Positions 45,036-54,942 of a DNA stretch of 64,000 nt are shown piece after piece. Numbering within the stretch: position 1 is the stretch's first letter; each line of letters begins with the position of its first letter. This DNA comes from Paramesorhizobium salinisoli (lineage in GTDB: Bacteria; Pseudomonadota; Alphaproteobacteria; Rhizobiales; Rhizobiaceae). The notes beneath the pieces were generated by a model. The model ran no database searches, was not told the DNA's origin, and worked only from the letters and a program-made list of their open reading frames with translations. The DNA lies in assembly GCF_003335045.1 (NCBI RefSeq), contig NZ_QOZG01000002.1:646322-710321 (forward strand). The letters are read 5' to 3'. Both the position numbers and the translations under genes were made by a program.

Positions 45036-46022
45036 TCAGATTTCCTCCCAGCCACCGCTCTCGCCCGCCCGATAGATCGCATCGATAAACCTTTGATTTT
45101 CAACAGAGTTTTCAAGGGTAAACACCGACGCATCCTCACCCAGAGCTGCGCGAGCGAAGCTTTGTGCCTGAAGCTGATAGTGGTTAACATCCTGAAAATT
45201 CCATTCGGTCGCCTGGGTATGGCCGGCGTCGTTGAGCGTCACCCGCGCATGGTCGTATTTGGCGGTATTGAAGGGAGCGTGGACCTCGATGAAGCCCTTA
45301 TCGCCATGGAAGACCATCGACTGGCGCTGGGCGAGCTGGGTCGCGACATAGAAAGAGAGATCGAAGCCATCGAATTCGGCCGTGACATTGGCATAGCGAT
45401 CGGTGCCGAAATCCGGATCGCGCTCGACCTTCGCCAGGACGCGCAGCGGCTCCTTGCCCGTGCTCATGCGGGTGGCGACCGTGGGATAGACTCCGATATC
45501 CGGCAATGCGCCGCCGCCGAGCGCCACCTGGTTGCGCATATTGCCGGGATCCTTGTTGAAATAGGTAAAGACGCCCTGCACATGGCTGAGCCGGCCGATG
45601 GCGCCGGAGTTGATCAGTTCACGCACCTTGATCCATTGCGGATGGTAATAGACCATGAAGGCCTCGGCGATCAGCACGCCATAGGTATCACGCGCGCGGA
45701 TAAGCGATGCAATCTCGCTTGCATGCAGCGAGATCGGCTTTTCGCACAGCACGTGCTTGCCGGCTTCCGCCGCCTTGAGCGACCATTCGACATGCTGGGA
45801 TGTCGGCAGCGGAATATAGACGCCATCAACGGTGTCGGAAGCGAGCAGTTCTTCATAGGAGCCGAAGGCATGCGGCGCCCCGAAGCGGTCGGCCACGGCG
45901 CGGGCCTTTGCGATGTCGCGACTGGCGATCGCCGTCACCACACCATTCTCAGACGCGCAAAGCGCCGGGATCACCAGTGTCACACCAATTTTCGCCGTCG
46001 AAAGTACACCCCAGCGGAACAT
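45036..46022 (-). CDS. Gfo/Idh/MocA-family oxidoreductase
   Basis: 328 residues from ATG 46022 (GAGGAG upstream). [19 protein letters not shown] binds NAD(P), [11 protein letters not shown] is the canonical EKP block, and [11 protein letters not shown] carries the Asp of the active site. This lay-out is close to D-xylose dehydrogenase / dihydrodiol dehydrogenase-like members. It stands alone between dnaK and a LysR gene; the gap to the LysR gene is 71 bases and they may be co-transcribed. Substrate unknown. Confidence 0.8.
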   Translation of the reverse strand: MFRWGVLSTAKIGVTLVIPALCASENGVVTAIASRDIAKARAVADRFGAPHAFGSYEELLASDTVDGVYIPLPTSQHVEWSLKAAEAGKHVLCEKPISLHASEIASLIRARDTYGVLIAEAFMVYYHPQWIKVRELINSGAIGRLSHVQGVFTYFNKDPGNMRNQVALGGGALPDIGVYPTVATRMSTGKEPLRVLAKVERDPDFGTDRYANVTAEFDGFDLSFYVATQLAQRQSMVFHGDKGFIEVHAPFNTAKYDHARVTLNDAGHTQATEWNFQDVNHYQLQAQSFARAALGEDASVFTLENSVENQRFIDAIYRAGESGGWEEI

Positions 46023-46093
46023 GACAACTCCTCTTTTCCGATTTGGAGCGGAACCTATCATCACCGGGAGAAAAGGAAAGACTGCAAGGCTGA

Positions 46094-46978
46094 TCAGAAT
46101 TTATAGAAATCGATGAAGGCGCGTAGCGCCGGGCGCATCCGCCTGCGGCTTGGATAATAAATATAAAGGCCGGGAAAAGCCGGGCACCAATCCTCCAGCA
46201 CCCGTACCAGCCTGCCATCCGCCACGGCATCCATCACATGAAGATCGAACAGAAAGGCGATGCCAACGCCTTGAAGCGCGGCCTCAAGGGCAAGCCTGTC
46301 GTCATTGAGGATCATTCGGCCATCGACTGCCATTTCGAGGATTTCCTCACCCTTCTCCAACTCCCAGCGATAGACCCGGCCGGAGGGAAAGCGATGGCGG
46401 ATGCAGCGGTGATGGATCAGATCCGCCGGATGCATCGGGATGCCATATCGCTCGAAATAGGATGGCGCGGCAACGACGGCGCCGCATATCGGCGGCCCAC
46501 AACGCACGGCCACCATGTCCGCTTCGAGATTTTCATTGAGCCGCATTCCCGCGTCGTATCCATGAGCGACGATATCGATCAAATGATCTTCAATGCAGAT
46601 ATCGAGCGTGACATCGGGATAGGCGGCGCAGAATTCGCCGAAACGCGGCGCCAGCACGAGATGGGCGGCGGCCCGGGGCACGCTCAGCCGCAGCGTGCCC
46701 GCGACCGTATCCCTCATATCCACTGCAGCGCCGAGCGCCAGCTCGATTTCAGCAAGCGCCGGCGACAGGCGTTCGAGAAGCCGCCTGCCGGCTTCCGTCG
46801 GCGCCACGCTGCGGGTGGTGCGGGCAAGGAGCGCCACGCCGAGGCCTTCCTCCAGCGTCGCGACCGCATGGCTGACCGCCGATGGCGCGATCTCCAGTTC
46901 CCTGGCGGCGGCTCGGAAGCTGCCATGCGCGGCGACAGAGGCGAGAACGGCGAGTTGTGACAGCTGATTCCGGTTCAT
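46094..46978 (-). CDS. LysR-family transcriptional regulator
   Basis: 294 residues. The N-terminal helix-turn-helix ([20 protein letters not shown], then [19 protein letters not shown]) is followed by a LysR substrate-binding domain with [21 protein letters not shown], as in YafC/AaeR-like regulators. ATG 46978. A palindrome (46980-46996) overlaps its start and faces the divergent aldo/keto reductase gene, suggesting autoregulation and control of that gene. Confidence 0.85.
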   Translation of the reverse strand: MNRNQLSQLAVLASVAAHGSFRAAARELEIAPSAVSHAVATLEEGLGVALLARTTRSVAPTEAGRRLLERLSPALAEIELALGAAVDMRDTVAGTLRLSVPRAAAHLVLAPRFGEFCAAYPDVTLDICIEDHLIDIVAHGYDAGMRLNENLEADMVAVRCGPPICGAVVAAPSYFERYGIPMHPADLIHHRCIRHRFPSGRVYRWELEKGEEILEMAVDGRMILNDDRLALEAALQGVGIAFLFDLHVMDAVADGRLVRVLEDWCPAFPGLYIYYPSRRRMRPALRAFIDFYKF

Positions 46979-46979
46979 T

Positions 46980-46996
46980 GTTCTAAATTATAGAAC
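46980..46996. promoter_or_regulatory. LysR operator candidate
   Basis: GTTCTA-AATTA-TAGAAC, a perfect 17-base palindrome containing the T-N11-A LysR motif, immediately upstream of the LysR start and in front of the aldo/keto reductase gene. Confidence 0.7.
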
Positions 46997-47130
46997 GCCC
47001 CGTGAAATTAAAGCGCAATTATCGAATTGTCCCTTCAGCCCTATCTCCAGCATTCTATCCAAAAGCGAGTCCAGGAAAAGTGCGAAGCGGTTTTCCGCCC
47101 GGGCTTGCGTAAAACATAGAAAGCTTGCAG

Positions 47131-48126
<996 letters not shown>

Positions 48127-48143
48127 TCCAGCTCACTGAAAAG

Positions 48144-48167
48144 GAGGCTCCGCGCAAGCGGGGCCTC
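48144..48167 (+). terminator. Terminator with GNRA-type loop
   Basis: GAGGCTCCGC and GCGGGGCCTC form a ten-pair stem (one U-G wobble) closed by GCAA, 18 bases after the aldo/keto reductase stop and ending two bases before the convergent permease stop. Confidence 0.6.
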
Positions 48168-48168
48168 A

Positions 48169-48918
48169 TCATTTCGGCGCGATGCCCATGCGGCGCGCCA
48201 GTACGCGTTCGATTGCCGACAGCCCGTCATAGATGAGGACGGCGAGGATGCCGACGATCAGCCCGCCCTGCAGGACGAAGGCGAGGTTGTTGGAGATGAG
48301 GCCTGCGATGATCACCTCACCCAGCGTCTTTGCCGCCACAGTCGAGCCTATGGTGGCTGTCGCAAGGCTGATCACCACAGAAAGCCGGATGCCGGCCAGA
48401 ATGACCGGCAGAGCGAGCGGCAGTTCGACCTTGAGGAGCCTCTGGCGCTCATTCATTCCGACGCCTCTCGCCGCCTCGACCACGGCATGGGGAAGATTGG
48501 TGAGCCCGGTCAACGCATTCTCGAAGATCGGCAGCAGGCCGTAGAGAAAGAGCGCGATCAGCGTGGGCTTTTCACCGAAACCGATGGCGGGCACAGCCAG
48601 CGCCAGCACCGCCACGGGCGGAAAGGTCTGGCCGATATTGACGAGGCTGCGTGACAGGGGGAGAAATTCCGCGCCGATGGGCCTGGTAACGAGGACTGCC
48701 AGCGCCAGCGCAACGATCGTGGCGGCAAGCGTGGCAATGAACACGATCTGCAGATGCTGGAAGGTCAGCATGAGGAGGCTGCCCTGATTGTAGACAACAG
48801 GCGCGTTGTTGTCGGTCAGCGGCTTGAGGACCGGTTCGAACCAGTCCGGCCTGAGGAGAAAGGCGATCAGCAGAGCGAGCGCAGAAAGCCGCAGCAGGAC
48901 CGGCAGCGAAAGCCTCAT
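48169..48918 (-). CDS. Osmoprotectant ABC transporter permease (YehW/OpuC type)
   Basis: 249 residues from ATG 48918, which overlaps the ATPase stop (ATGA). About six hydrophobic helices and the EAARGVGMNERQRLLKVELP cytoplasmic coupling segment identify a glycine-betaine/choline/proline-type permease. Works with the second permease (49847-51013), ATPase and OsmF-like binding protein. The gene set equals yehZYXW (osmF system) of enterobacteria. Confidence 0.85.
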   Translation of the reverse strand: MRLSLPVLLRLSALALLIAFLLRPDWFEPVLKPLTDNNAPVVYNQGSLLMLTFQHLQIVFIATLAATIVALALAVLVTRPIGAEFLPLSRSLVNIGQTFPPVAVLALAVPAIGFGEKPTLIALFLYGLLPIFENALTGLTNLPHAVVEAARGVGMNERQRLLKVELPLALPVILAGIRLSVVISLATATIGSTVAAKTLGEVIIAGLISNNLAFVLQGGLIVGILAVLIYDGLSAIERVLARRMGIAPK

Positions 48919-49850
48919 GCGGGCCTCGCCGCGCGCCTGATCAAGCCTTCCACCGTGACACGTCCGATGGGCTTGCCATCCGCCTCGACCGGCAGCGCCG
49001 TTCGTCCCGACCAAAGCAATTCGGCCAGCGCGTCGCGCTGCGTCGCGGATGCCGGCAGCGCCTCGCCCTCAGCCGTCCCCGGCTCCACGGCTTCGCCGAC
49101 CTCGTTCAGCGACAAGAAGCGGAAGGGCCTGTCGCCGGTGCCGATCAGCGTTTCGACGAAAGGCGTCGCCGGTCTAGCGAGAATCTCGGCCGGCGTCGCA
49201 TATTGGATCAGCCTGCCCTCGTCCATCACGGCGATGCGGTCGCCCAGATGGATGGCTTCCTCCATGTCATGGGTGACGAGAATAATCGTCGTCCCGAACC
49301 GCTTCTGGATAGCGAGCAGATCCTCCTGCGCCTTTGCCCGGATCACGGGATCGAGCGCGCCGAACGGCTCATCCATCAGAAGCACATTTGGTTCCGCTGC
49401 CAGCGCGCGGGCGACGCCGACGCGCTGCTGCTGGCCGCCCGAAAGCTCGTGCGGATAGCGCGGGCCGAAGGTGGCGGGATCGAGCTGGAATAGCGACAGG
49501 AGTTCGTTCACCCGTGTGTCGGTGCGAGTATTATCCCAGCCGAGCAGGCCCGGCACGGTGGCGATATTCTGCGCCACCGTGCGATGGGGAAAAAGCCCAT
49601 GGCCCTGGATGGCATAGCCGATGTGGCGGCGCAGCTCATAGGCCGGCACAGCACGGTTATCGCGGCCATCGAGCTTGATCGCCCCAGATGTCGGCTCGAC
49701 CAGGCGGTTTATCATGCGCAGGAGGGTCGTCTTGCCGGAACCCGATGTGCCGACGATCACGGTGACGGTGCGCGGCTGGACCACGAAGGACACGTCGCTG
49801 ACGACATCCGCGTCGCCGTAGCGCTTGGTGATGTGTTCGATTTCGATCAT
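48915..49850 (-). CDS. Osmoprotectant ABC transporter ATP-binding protein (YehX/OpuCA type)
   Basis: 311 residues from ATG 49850, overlapping the upstream permease stop by four bases; a longer frame to 50303 overlaps that permease and is rejected. GTSGSGKTTLLRMINRL (Walker A), LSGGQQQRVGVARALA, LLMDEPFGALDP and ILVTHDMEEA (H-loop) are intact. The C-terminal 80 residues probably form a CBS-like regulatory region, as in OpuA/OpuC ATPases. Confidence 0.9.
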   Translation of the reverse strand: MIEIEHITKRYGDADVVSDVSFVVQPRTVTVIVGTSGSGKTTLLRMINRLVEPTSGAIKLDGRDNRAVPAYELRRHIGYAIQGHGLFPHRTVAQNIATVPGLLGWDNTRTDTRVNELLSLFQLDPATFGPRYPHELSGGQQQRVGVARALAAEPNVLLMDEPFGALDPVIRAKAQEDLLAIQKRFGTTIILVTHDMEEAIHLGDRIAVMDEGRLIQYATPAEILARPATPFVETLIGTGDRPFRFLSLNEVGEAVEPGTAEGEALPASATQRDALAELLWSGRTALPVEADGKPIGRVTVEGLIRRAARPA

Positions 49851-51013
49851 GCCGTTCGGGCCCCGTTGGATGCGCTCAATTCCGTTGCGGCATCGAGAAT
49901 GACGGCGGCCGCGAAGGCGAGCGCCACGGTCGGCACCGCGCCGAGCAGCACGAGGTCCATCGCCGTCTGCCCGATGCCCTGGAAGACGAAGACCCCGAAA
50001 CCGCCGCCACCGATCAGCGCGGCGATAGTGGCAAGGCCGATATTCTGAACCAGCACGATCCTGATTCCGGTCAGGATGACCGGAAAGGCGAGCGGAAACT
50101 CGATCTTGAAAAGCCGCTGGCTTGCCGTCATGCCGACGCCCCGCGCGGCGTCGTTGGCAGCCGCCGGCACGCCGGCAAGCCCGACCACCGTATTCGCCAC
50201 CACTGGCAGGAGGGAATAAAGAAAAAGCGCGACGAAAGCCGGTGCGGTACCGATGCCGCGAATGCCGATGGCGGCTGCGCCCGGCACATGGATCGCGATC
50301 CAACCGAGGGGGGCGATCAGAATGCCGAAAAGCGCAATGGACGGAATGGTCTGAATGATATTAAGGACATTGAGAACGGCATCACGCAGGGCCGGCACCC
50401 GATGGCAGAGGATGCCAAGCGGTATGCCGGCTGCCACGGCGGCGGCAAGCGAGCCTATCGCCAGCGTCACATGCTTGGCGGCCTCGGCCCAGAAACTATC
50501 GGCCCGGTTGGCATATTCCTTGAGAATCGAAAGTCCATTCCAGCTGCCGGAATAGAGGATGGCCGCCACCGCGAGCGCAGCAGCCGCGAGGACGGCGATG
50601 CGCGCCACCGGGCCGAGGCGAAGCCGGGTCAGACTATCGGCCGCGAGCAGCACGAACGCGAAATTCAGGAGCCAGAAGCCAGAAGCTGGCGAGACGCGGG
50701 CATAGGTATTTCCAGGCGGTGTCAGATGGTTCGCGGCAAGGCCGATGAGAAGCAGCAGCGCCGCAAGGGCGGCCATGCTGGCGGCAAGCCGCCATGGCAG
50801 CGCGAGGCGCAGGAGCGCAATGATGGTCGCGGCGGCGAGAACGATGAGCAGCGTCATCGCCGCCCATGAGGGCAGTGCCTCGAAGATCGTTTTCGCATCG
50901 CCCGGAACGATACGATTGGCACGGAAGGTGGCGAAGGGCGCGAGGAAGACGCCGCAAGCTGCGATAGCGGCGATGACGACGCCGAGCTTGTCGAAGGCGA
51001 TGCGCCCGCTCAT
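49847..51013 (-). CDS. Osmoprotectant ABC transporter permease (YehY type)
   Basis: 388 residues. The N-terminal half has five or six extra hydrophobic helices and the C-terminal half a standard permease module with DAARGVGMTASQRLFKIEFP and GPALMIT-free, IQTIPSIALFGILIAPLG helices. The extended N-terminus is typical of YehY. Starts 27 bases after the binding-protein gene. Imports compatible solutes such as glycine betaine; substrate not fixed by sequence. Confidence 0.85.
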   Translation of the reverse strand: MSGRIAFDKLGVVIAAIAACGVFLAPFATFRANRIVPGDAKTIFEALPSWAAMTLLIVLAAATIIALLRLALPWRLAASMAALAALLLLIGLAANHLTPPGNTYARVSPASGFWLLNFAFVLLAADSLTRLRLGPVARIAVLAAAALAVAAILYSGSWNGLSILKEYANRADSFWAEAAKHVTLAIGSLAAAVAAGIPLGILCHRVPALRDAVLNVLNIIQTIPSIALFGILIAPLGWIAIHVPGAAAIGIRGIGTAPAFVALFLYSLLPVVANTVVGLAGVPAAANDAARGVGMTASQRLFKIEFPLAFPVILTGIRIVLVQNIGLATIAALIGGGGFGVFVFQGIGQTAMDLVLLGAVPTVALAFAAAVILDAATELSASNGARTA

Positions 51014-51039
51014 CGATGCCCCTCTCCAGGCCGTGCCGT

Positions 51040-51963
51040 CTATTTTAAAAAGCCATTCTTCTTTAGGAAATCCTCCGCCACGGCCTTGGCCGGCTCACCA
51101 CCGACCTGCACTCGGCCATTGAGATCCTGCAAGGTGACGAGATCGAGCTTTTCGAAAACCGGCTTCAACAGCGTTTCGATTTGCGGATGCTCCTTCAGCA
51201 CAGCCTCGCGGATGATCGGCGCCGGCTGGTAGACGGGCTGGACACCCTTGTCGTCCTCCAGCACGACGAGGCCTGACGGCGCGATGCCGCCATCGGTGCC
51301 ATAGACCATCGCGGCGTTGGCGTTGTTGGTCTTGTTGGCGGCGGCGGCAATTGTGGCAGCGGTATCGCCGCCGGAAAGCGTAATGAGCTGGTCAGGCTTG
51401 AGCGTAAAGCCATAAGCCGTCTGGAAGGCGGGCAGCGCCCCGGCCGAATTGACGAATTCCGACGACGCGGCAAGCACGACCTGACCACCGCCAGAGACAT
51501 ATTTGCCGAAATCGCTTAAGCTGACGATCTTATTCGGCTCGGCGACATCCTTGCGCAGCGCGATCGCCCATGTGTTGTTGGCGGGCGATGGCGTCAGCCA
51601 GACGATCTTGTTGGCGTCATAATCGAGCTTCTTGGCTTCCGCATAGCCCTTGGCGGCGTCTTTCCAGACCGGATCGTCGGCCTTTTCGAAGAAGAAGGCG
51701 GCATTGCCCGTATATTCGGGATAGATGTCGATCTCGCCGGCGATGAGCGCCTTGCGCACGACCGGCGTCGCGCCAAGCTGGATGCGGTCGGTGGTTGGGA
51801 TATCGTTGGCGTTCAGCACGGCCAGGATGATGTTGCCGAGAACGCCGCCTTCCGTATCGATCTTGGAGGCAACGACGACCTGCGCATTGGCGGCGCCGGC
51901 GGAAAGTCCGAGGGCCAGAGCAGCGCCGAGAGCAGCAGAGAGAAAGATATTCCTGTAGGGCAT
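51040..51963 (-). CDS. Osmoprotectant-binding protein (OsmF/OpuCC type)
   Basis: 307 residues: signal peptide (to about residue 28, ending GAANA-Q), then a type II periplasmic binding protein with VVASKIDTEGGVLGNIILAV, EIDIYPEYTGNAAFFF and VYGTDGGIAPSGLVVLEDD, all OsmF/ProX-like. ATG 51963 has GGGGAG upstream; the longer frame to 52068 lacks a signal peptide at its start. First gene of the transporter operon. Binds betaine-like solutes in the periplasm. Confidence 0.88.
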   Translation of the reverse strand: MPYRNIFLSAALGAALALGLSAGAANAQVVVASKIDTEGGVLGNIILAVLNANDIPTTDRIQLGATPVVRKALIAGEIDIYPEYTGNAAFFFEKADDPVWKDAAKGYAEAKKLDYDANKIVWLTPSPANNTWAIALRKDVAEPNKIVSLSDFGKYVSGGGQVVLAASSEFVNSAGALPAFQTAYGFTLKPDQLITLSGGDTAATIAAAANKTNNANAAMVYGTDGGIAPSGLVVLEDDKGVQPVYQPAPIIREAVLKEHPQIETLLKPVFEKLDLVTLQDLNGRVQVGGEPAKAVAEDFLKKNGFLK

Positions 51964-52106
51964 TTTCGTACTCCCCTTCGATGCCTGATGCATCTTTGAT
52001 ATCACGGATTTCCTGGCAGGCCGGAAAACCATGTTCCACAATTGAGGCGGCTGGAGAAAAGGAAGCATTTATACGGGCAAAAGGAAAGTACCGATCAATG
52101 CACACA

Positions 52107-52126
52107 GCTGACACAGGCTGACACGG
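52107..52126. repeat. Tandem ten-base repeat upstream of the osmoprotectant operon
   Basis: GCTGACACAG (52107-52116) and GCTGACACGG (52117-52126) directly abut, between the XRE gene end and the binding-protein start. Confidence 0.5.
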
Positions 52127-52136
52127 GCCGCTTGTT

Positions 52137-52979
52137 TCAGGAAACCTTGAGATCGCGCAGGAAGTCCGCCGTTTCGTGGGCATGGATCCGGGTGCAGCGG
52201 ATGAGTTCATCGAAATGGCGCTGCATGGTGCGGATAGATTCGGCATTGTTGAGGACGAGATACATGCCGCCAACGAAGATCGCGGCGCGTTGTGAGCCAA
52301 AAACAGTATAGGGCACAGAAAAGCGCTCGCGACCGTCGAAGATGAACAGACGCAGGGATGGGTAAAGCTCCTTGACGAGATCCGCCATGTGCAAGAGCTG
52401 TTCGGCTCTTGCCGTGCGCGTGAGGCCACTCCAGATGCCGTTCCCCTCGGCCAAAGCTTCGAGCGTCTGCCGGGGCATGCAGACCTCCATGTCGGTGCCG
52501 GGCTGGCGGTTGTAATCCAGCCGGAACGCCGTTTCAGTAGCCTGCGTCACGACGCTTTGATGTGTTGCCGCCGCTTCATAGGCGATGGTTTGCGGCGTGC
52601 GCAGCAGATCGGGGATGCGGGAGGGAACGTAGCGGATTTTCGACCCCGCCGCCTCGGCATGCCATTTCATGAGAAGCGTGACGTCATAGCCTTCGCTTCC
52701 CTCTTCGATTTCGAGGCTGGGACGCAACTCGCCCATGAGCCCCTCGTCCTGCGAGAGACCGAGCAGCCAGTCGAGGGAGACGGAGTGACGCTCGGCGATG
52801 TTGAGAAGCGTTTCGACGCGCGGCAGGCGCGGAGAACTGCCGGAGAGAAGCTGCGACAGGGCCGAGCGGTCGACGCCTATCGCCGCGGCGAAGGCCGACT
52901 GGCTTTCGCCCGATCGGGCCACGAGCCCTGTCAGGCGGTTGCGGAAAAGTTCGGCCAGATCCCTTTTGTCCATTTTCAT
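52137..52979 (-). CDS. XRE-family helix-turn-helix regulator with C-terminal sensor domain
   Basis: 280 residues. The HTH (about residues 15-75) contains SQSAFAAAIGVDRSALSQLL, and the remaining 200 residues form an uncharacterised domain with KIRYVPSRIPDLLRTPQT and FDGRERFSVPYTVFGSQRAA. ATG 52979 or 52973. Divergent from a fatty-acid desaturase gene over a 125-base region with three palindromes, so it probably controls that gene pair. The signal it senses is unknown. Confidence 0.75.
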   Translation of the reverse strand: MKMDKRDLAELFRNRLTGLVARSGESQSAFAAAIGVDRSALSQLLSGSSPRLPRVETLLNIAERHSVSLDWLLGLSQDEGLMGELRPSLEIEEGSEGYDVTLLMKWHAEAAGSKIRYVPSRIPDLLRTPQTIAYEAAATHQSVVTQATETAFRLDYNRQPGTDMEVCMPRQTLEALAEGNGIWSGLTRTARAEQLLHMADLVKELYPSLRLFIFDGRERFSVPYTVFGSQRAAIFVGGMYLVLNNAESIRTMQRHFDELIRCTRIHAHETADFLRDLKVS

Positions 52980-52986
52980 TCCGAAA

Positions 52987-53037
52987 TGATGATAATCATC
53001 AACATATGCGGCAAATGATTATCAATATCAACGTTGA
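52987..53037. promoter_or_regulatory. Three palindromes in the XRE/desaturase divergent region
   Basis: TGATGAT-A-ATCATCA (52987-53001), TGATTATCA (53016-53024) and TCAACGTTGA (53028-53037). The first also resembles the core of a Fur-type box (TGATAATCA). Confidence 0.6.
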
Positions 53038-53104
53038 GTCATCATAATCTCGTTGCCGCGTCCCGCACCCGATGCGATTCTTCGGGGGCAATCGGGGCAC
53101 ACAC

Positions 53105-54157
53105 ATGAATGGGACATCTGCTCACAAGCCGGGCGCGGAATTGCGCCGCGGAAGATTATTTCGTGTCGAATGGCCGACACTGGCGCTAATCGCCGCCTGC
53201 TACGCCTTCTGGTTCTGGGCGGGCGCATTTCTCTTCCCTGTCATGCCGGCGCTCGCTCTCGTGCTGATGGGGATTGCGGTGGCGCTCCATTCCTCGCTGC
53301 AGCACGAGGCGCTGCATGGTCATCCGACGCGCATCACCGGCGTGAACGAGGCGCTTGTCTTCCTGCCCATCGGACTGTTCTATCCCTACCGGCGCTACAA
53401 GCACACGCATCTGCAGCATCACGCCGACGAGCGGCTGACCGACCCCTATGACGATCCGGAAAGCTATTACCGGGCGCTCACCGACTGGCAGGTGCTGCCA
53501 TCCATCCTGAAGACGCTGCTGCGCTGGAACAATACGCTTCTCGGCCGCATCAGCATCGGTCCGGCGTTGATGATCACCGGATTCCTGATCTCGGAACTGA
53601 GAGAGCTTCGGGCAGGCGACCGGCAAGTCCGTTCCGCCTGGTTGCAGCATCTGGCCGGTCTCCTTCCGATCCTTCCGATCATCTCTTTGACCTTCGGCAT
53701 TCCGCTCTGGCTCTATGCCATCACATCGGTCTATCTCGGCCTTTCACTCATCGCGATCCGCTCCTATTGCGAGCATCAATGGTCGGAGCGGCCGGATGGA
53801 AGGACGATTATCGTCGAAAATTCCATTCTGGCGCCGCTCTTCCTCAACAACAATCTGCATTTCGTGCATCACAAGCAACCGAGGGCGGCATGGTACGAAC
53901 TGCCGGCGCTTTATCGCGCCAGGCGGGAGGAATGGCAGCGGATGAATGACGGCTATGTCTTCCGCAATTATTTCGAGGTGCTGCGCGCCTTCGCGTTGAG
54001 CGTCAAGGAACCTGTGGTTCATCCCGTGCTGCAACGGGGCGAAGCGGAAACCAGGCCGGAAATGATTGCCGATCAGGCCTTCCGCCCGCGCCGTTTCCGC
54101 ATCAATATCCACGGCGGCGCGACCGCGCCTATCCCGGCGGAACCGAAGCACGAGTGA
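53105..54157 (+). CDS. Membrane fatty acid desaturase
   Basis: 350 residues from ATG 53105. Four hydrophobic segments and the histidine boxes HEALHGH, HTHLQHH and HFVHHKQ bind the di-iron centre of acyl-lipid or acyl-CoA desaturases/hydroxylases. The protein would introduce double bonds or hydroxyls into lipid chains at the inner membrane. It overlaps the next gene by four bases (GTGA), an unusual pairing with a PhnD-like protein. Divergent from the XRE regulator. An in-frame start at 53072 is possible. Confidence 0.85.
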   Translation: MNGTSAHKPGAELRRGRLFRVEWPTLALIAACYAFWFWAGAFLFPVMPALALVLMGIAVALHSSLQHEALHGHPTRITGVNEALVFLPIGLFYPYRRYKHTHLQHHADERLTDPYDDPESYYRALTDWQVLPSILKTLLRWNNTLLGRISIGPALMITGFLISELRELRAGDRQVRSAWLQHLAGLLPILPIISLTFGIPLWLYAITSVYLGLSLIAIRSYCEHQWSERPDGRTIIVENSILAPLFLNNNLHFVHHKQPRAAWYELPALYRARREEWQRMNDGYVFRNYFEVLRAFALSVKEPVVHPVLQRGEAETRPEMIADQAFRPRRFRINIHGGATAPIPAEPKHE

Positions 54158-54942
54158 CACTGATCGCGGCACTTCCCATGTATGACTGGCTGGAACTGCG
54201 CGATGAAACAGATGCGCGCTGGGCGGCGATGCGCGACGGTCTGCGCCGGCGGGACATTGATGCGCCGGAGCATCTGACACGGCGCAATGGCGACATGCCT
54301 GCCGTGCCGGGCAGCATTCGCGATGGGCAGGGCAATATCATCGCCGCCGATCCGGAGAACCTTCCGCCGGATGAATTCGATCTATCCGTCCTGTGGCGTC
54401 ATCCCGATCTGCTGGTTTCCGAAGCCTGCTGGGGACCGATGGAAATGGGGCTCAGCTCCCATGTGACCGTGATCGGCCAGATCGACTATGACGACATTGC
54501 CGGCGGGAGTGGAGAACTCTATTCAAGCGTGATCGTCGCGCACAGGGGCGAAGGGCGGCGGATACCGCCTCCCGCCGCTGGTCGTGCGCATCTTCCTACC
54601 GGCTTTTTTCGGGGCAAACGCTTCGCCTTCAACGAAGATGAATCGCTTTCCGGCTATCTCGCGCTGAAACGCGATCTGGAGGCGATGGGGATGAGTCTCG
54701 CCATCTTCTCGGAAAAGGTGAAAACCGGCGCACATCGCGCCTCGATCCGCGCGGTCGCCGAAGGCAAGGCCGATGTCGCCGCCATCGACTGCAAATCCTG
54801 GGCGCTGGCACAGCGGGTTGAACCGGCAGCGGCGGAGCTTCACGCCATCGGCTGGACGGCGCAGCGGAAGGGGCTGCCGCTGATCCGTTCGCGAAACCTG
54901 ACGGCCGGCTTGATCAATCCTGCCATCTGGGCGGCTTCCTGA
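54154..54942 (+). CDS. PhnD-like phosphate/phosphonate binding-family protein without signal peptide
   Basis: 262 residues starting at GTG 54154 inside the desaturase stop. VSEACWGPMEMGLSSHVTVI, FRGKRFAFNEDESLSGYLAL and GKADVAAIDCKSWALAQR are the type II periplasmic-binding fold of the PhnD/phosphonate family. There is no N-terminal hydrophobic signal, so it is probably cytosolic and not part of a transporter; no permease or ATPase is near. Overlaps the convergent glycosyltransferase by 29 bases. Perhaps a ligand-binding accessory to the desaturase. Confidence 0.75.
   Translation: MTLIAALPMYDWLELRDETDARWAAMRDGLRRRDIDAPEHLTRRNGDMPAVPGSIRDGQGNIIAADPENLPPDEFDLSVLWRHPDLLVSEACWGPMEMGLSSHVTVIGQIDYDDIAGGSGELYSSVIVAHRGEGRRIPPPAAGRAHLPTGFFRGKRFAFNEDESLSGYLALKRDLEAMGMSLAIFSEKVKTGAHRASIRAVAEGKADVAAIDCKSWALAQRVEPAAAELHAIGWTAQRKGLPLIRSRNLTAGLINPAIWAAS

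Noticed and set aside
49851..50303. N-terminal extension of the osmoprotectant ATPase
   Set aside because: Lies inside the YehY-like permease gene; the ABC domain begins exactly at ATG 49850, which forms an ATGA overlap.
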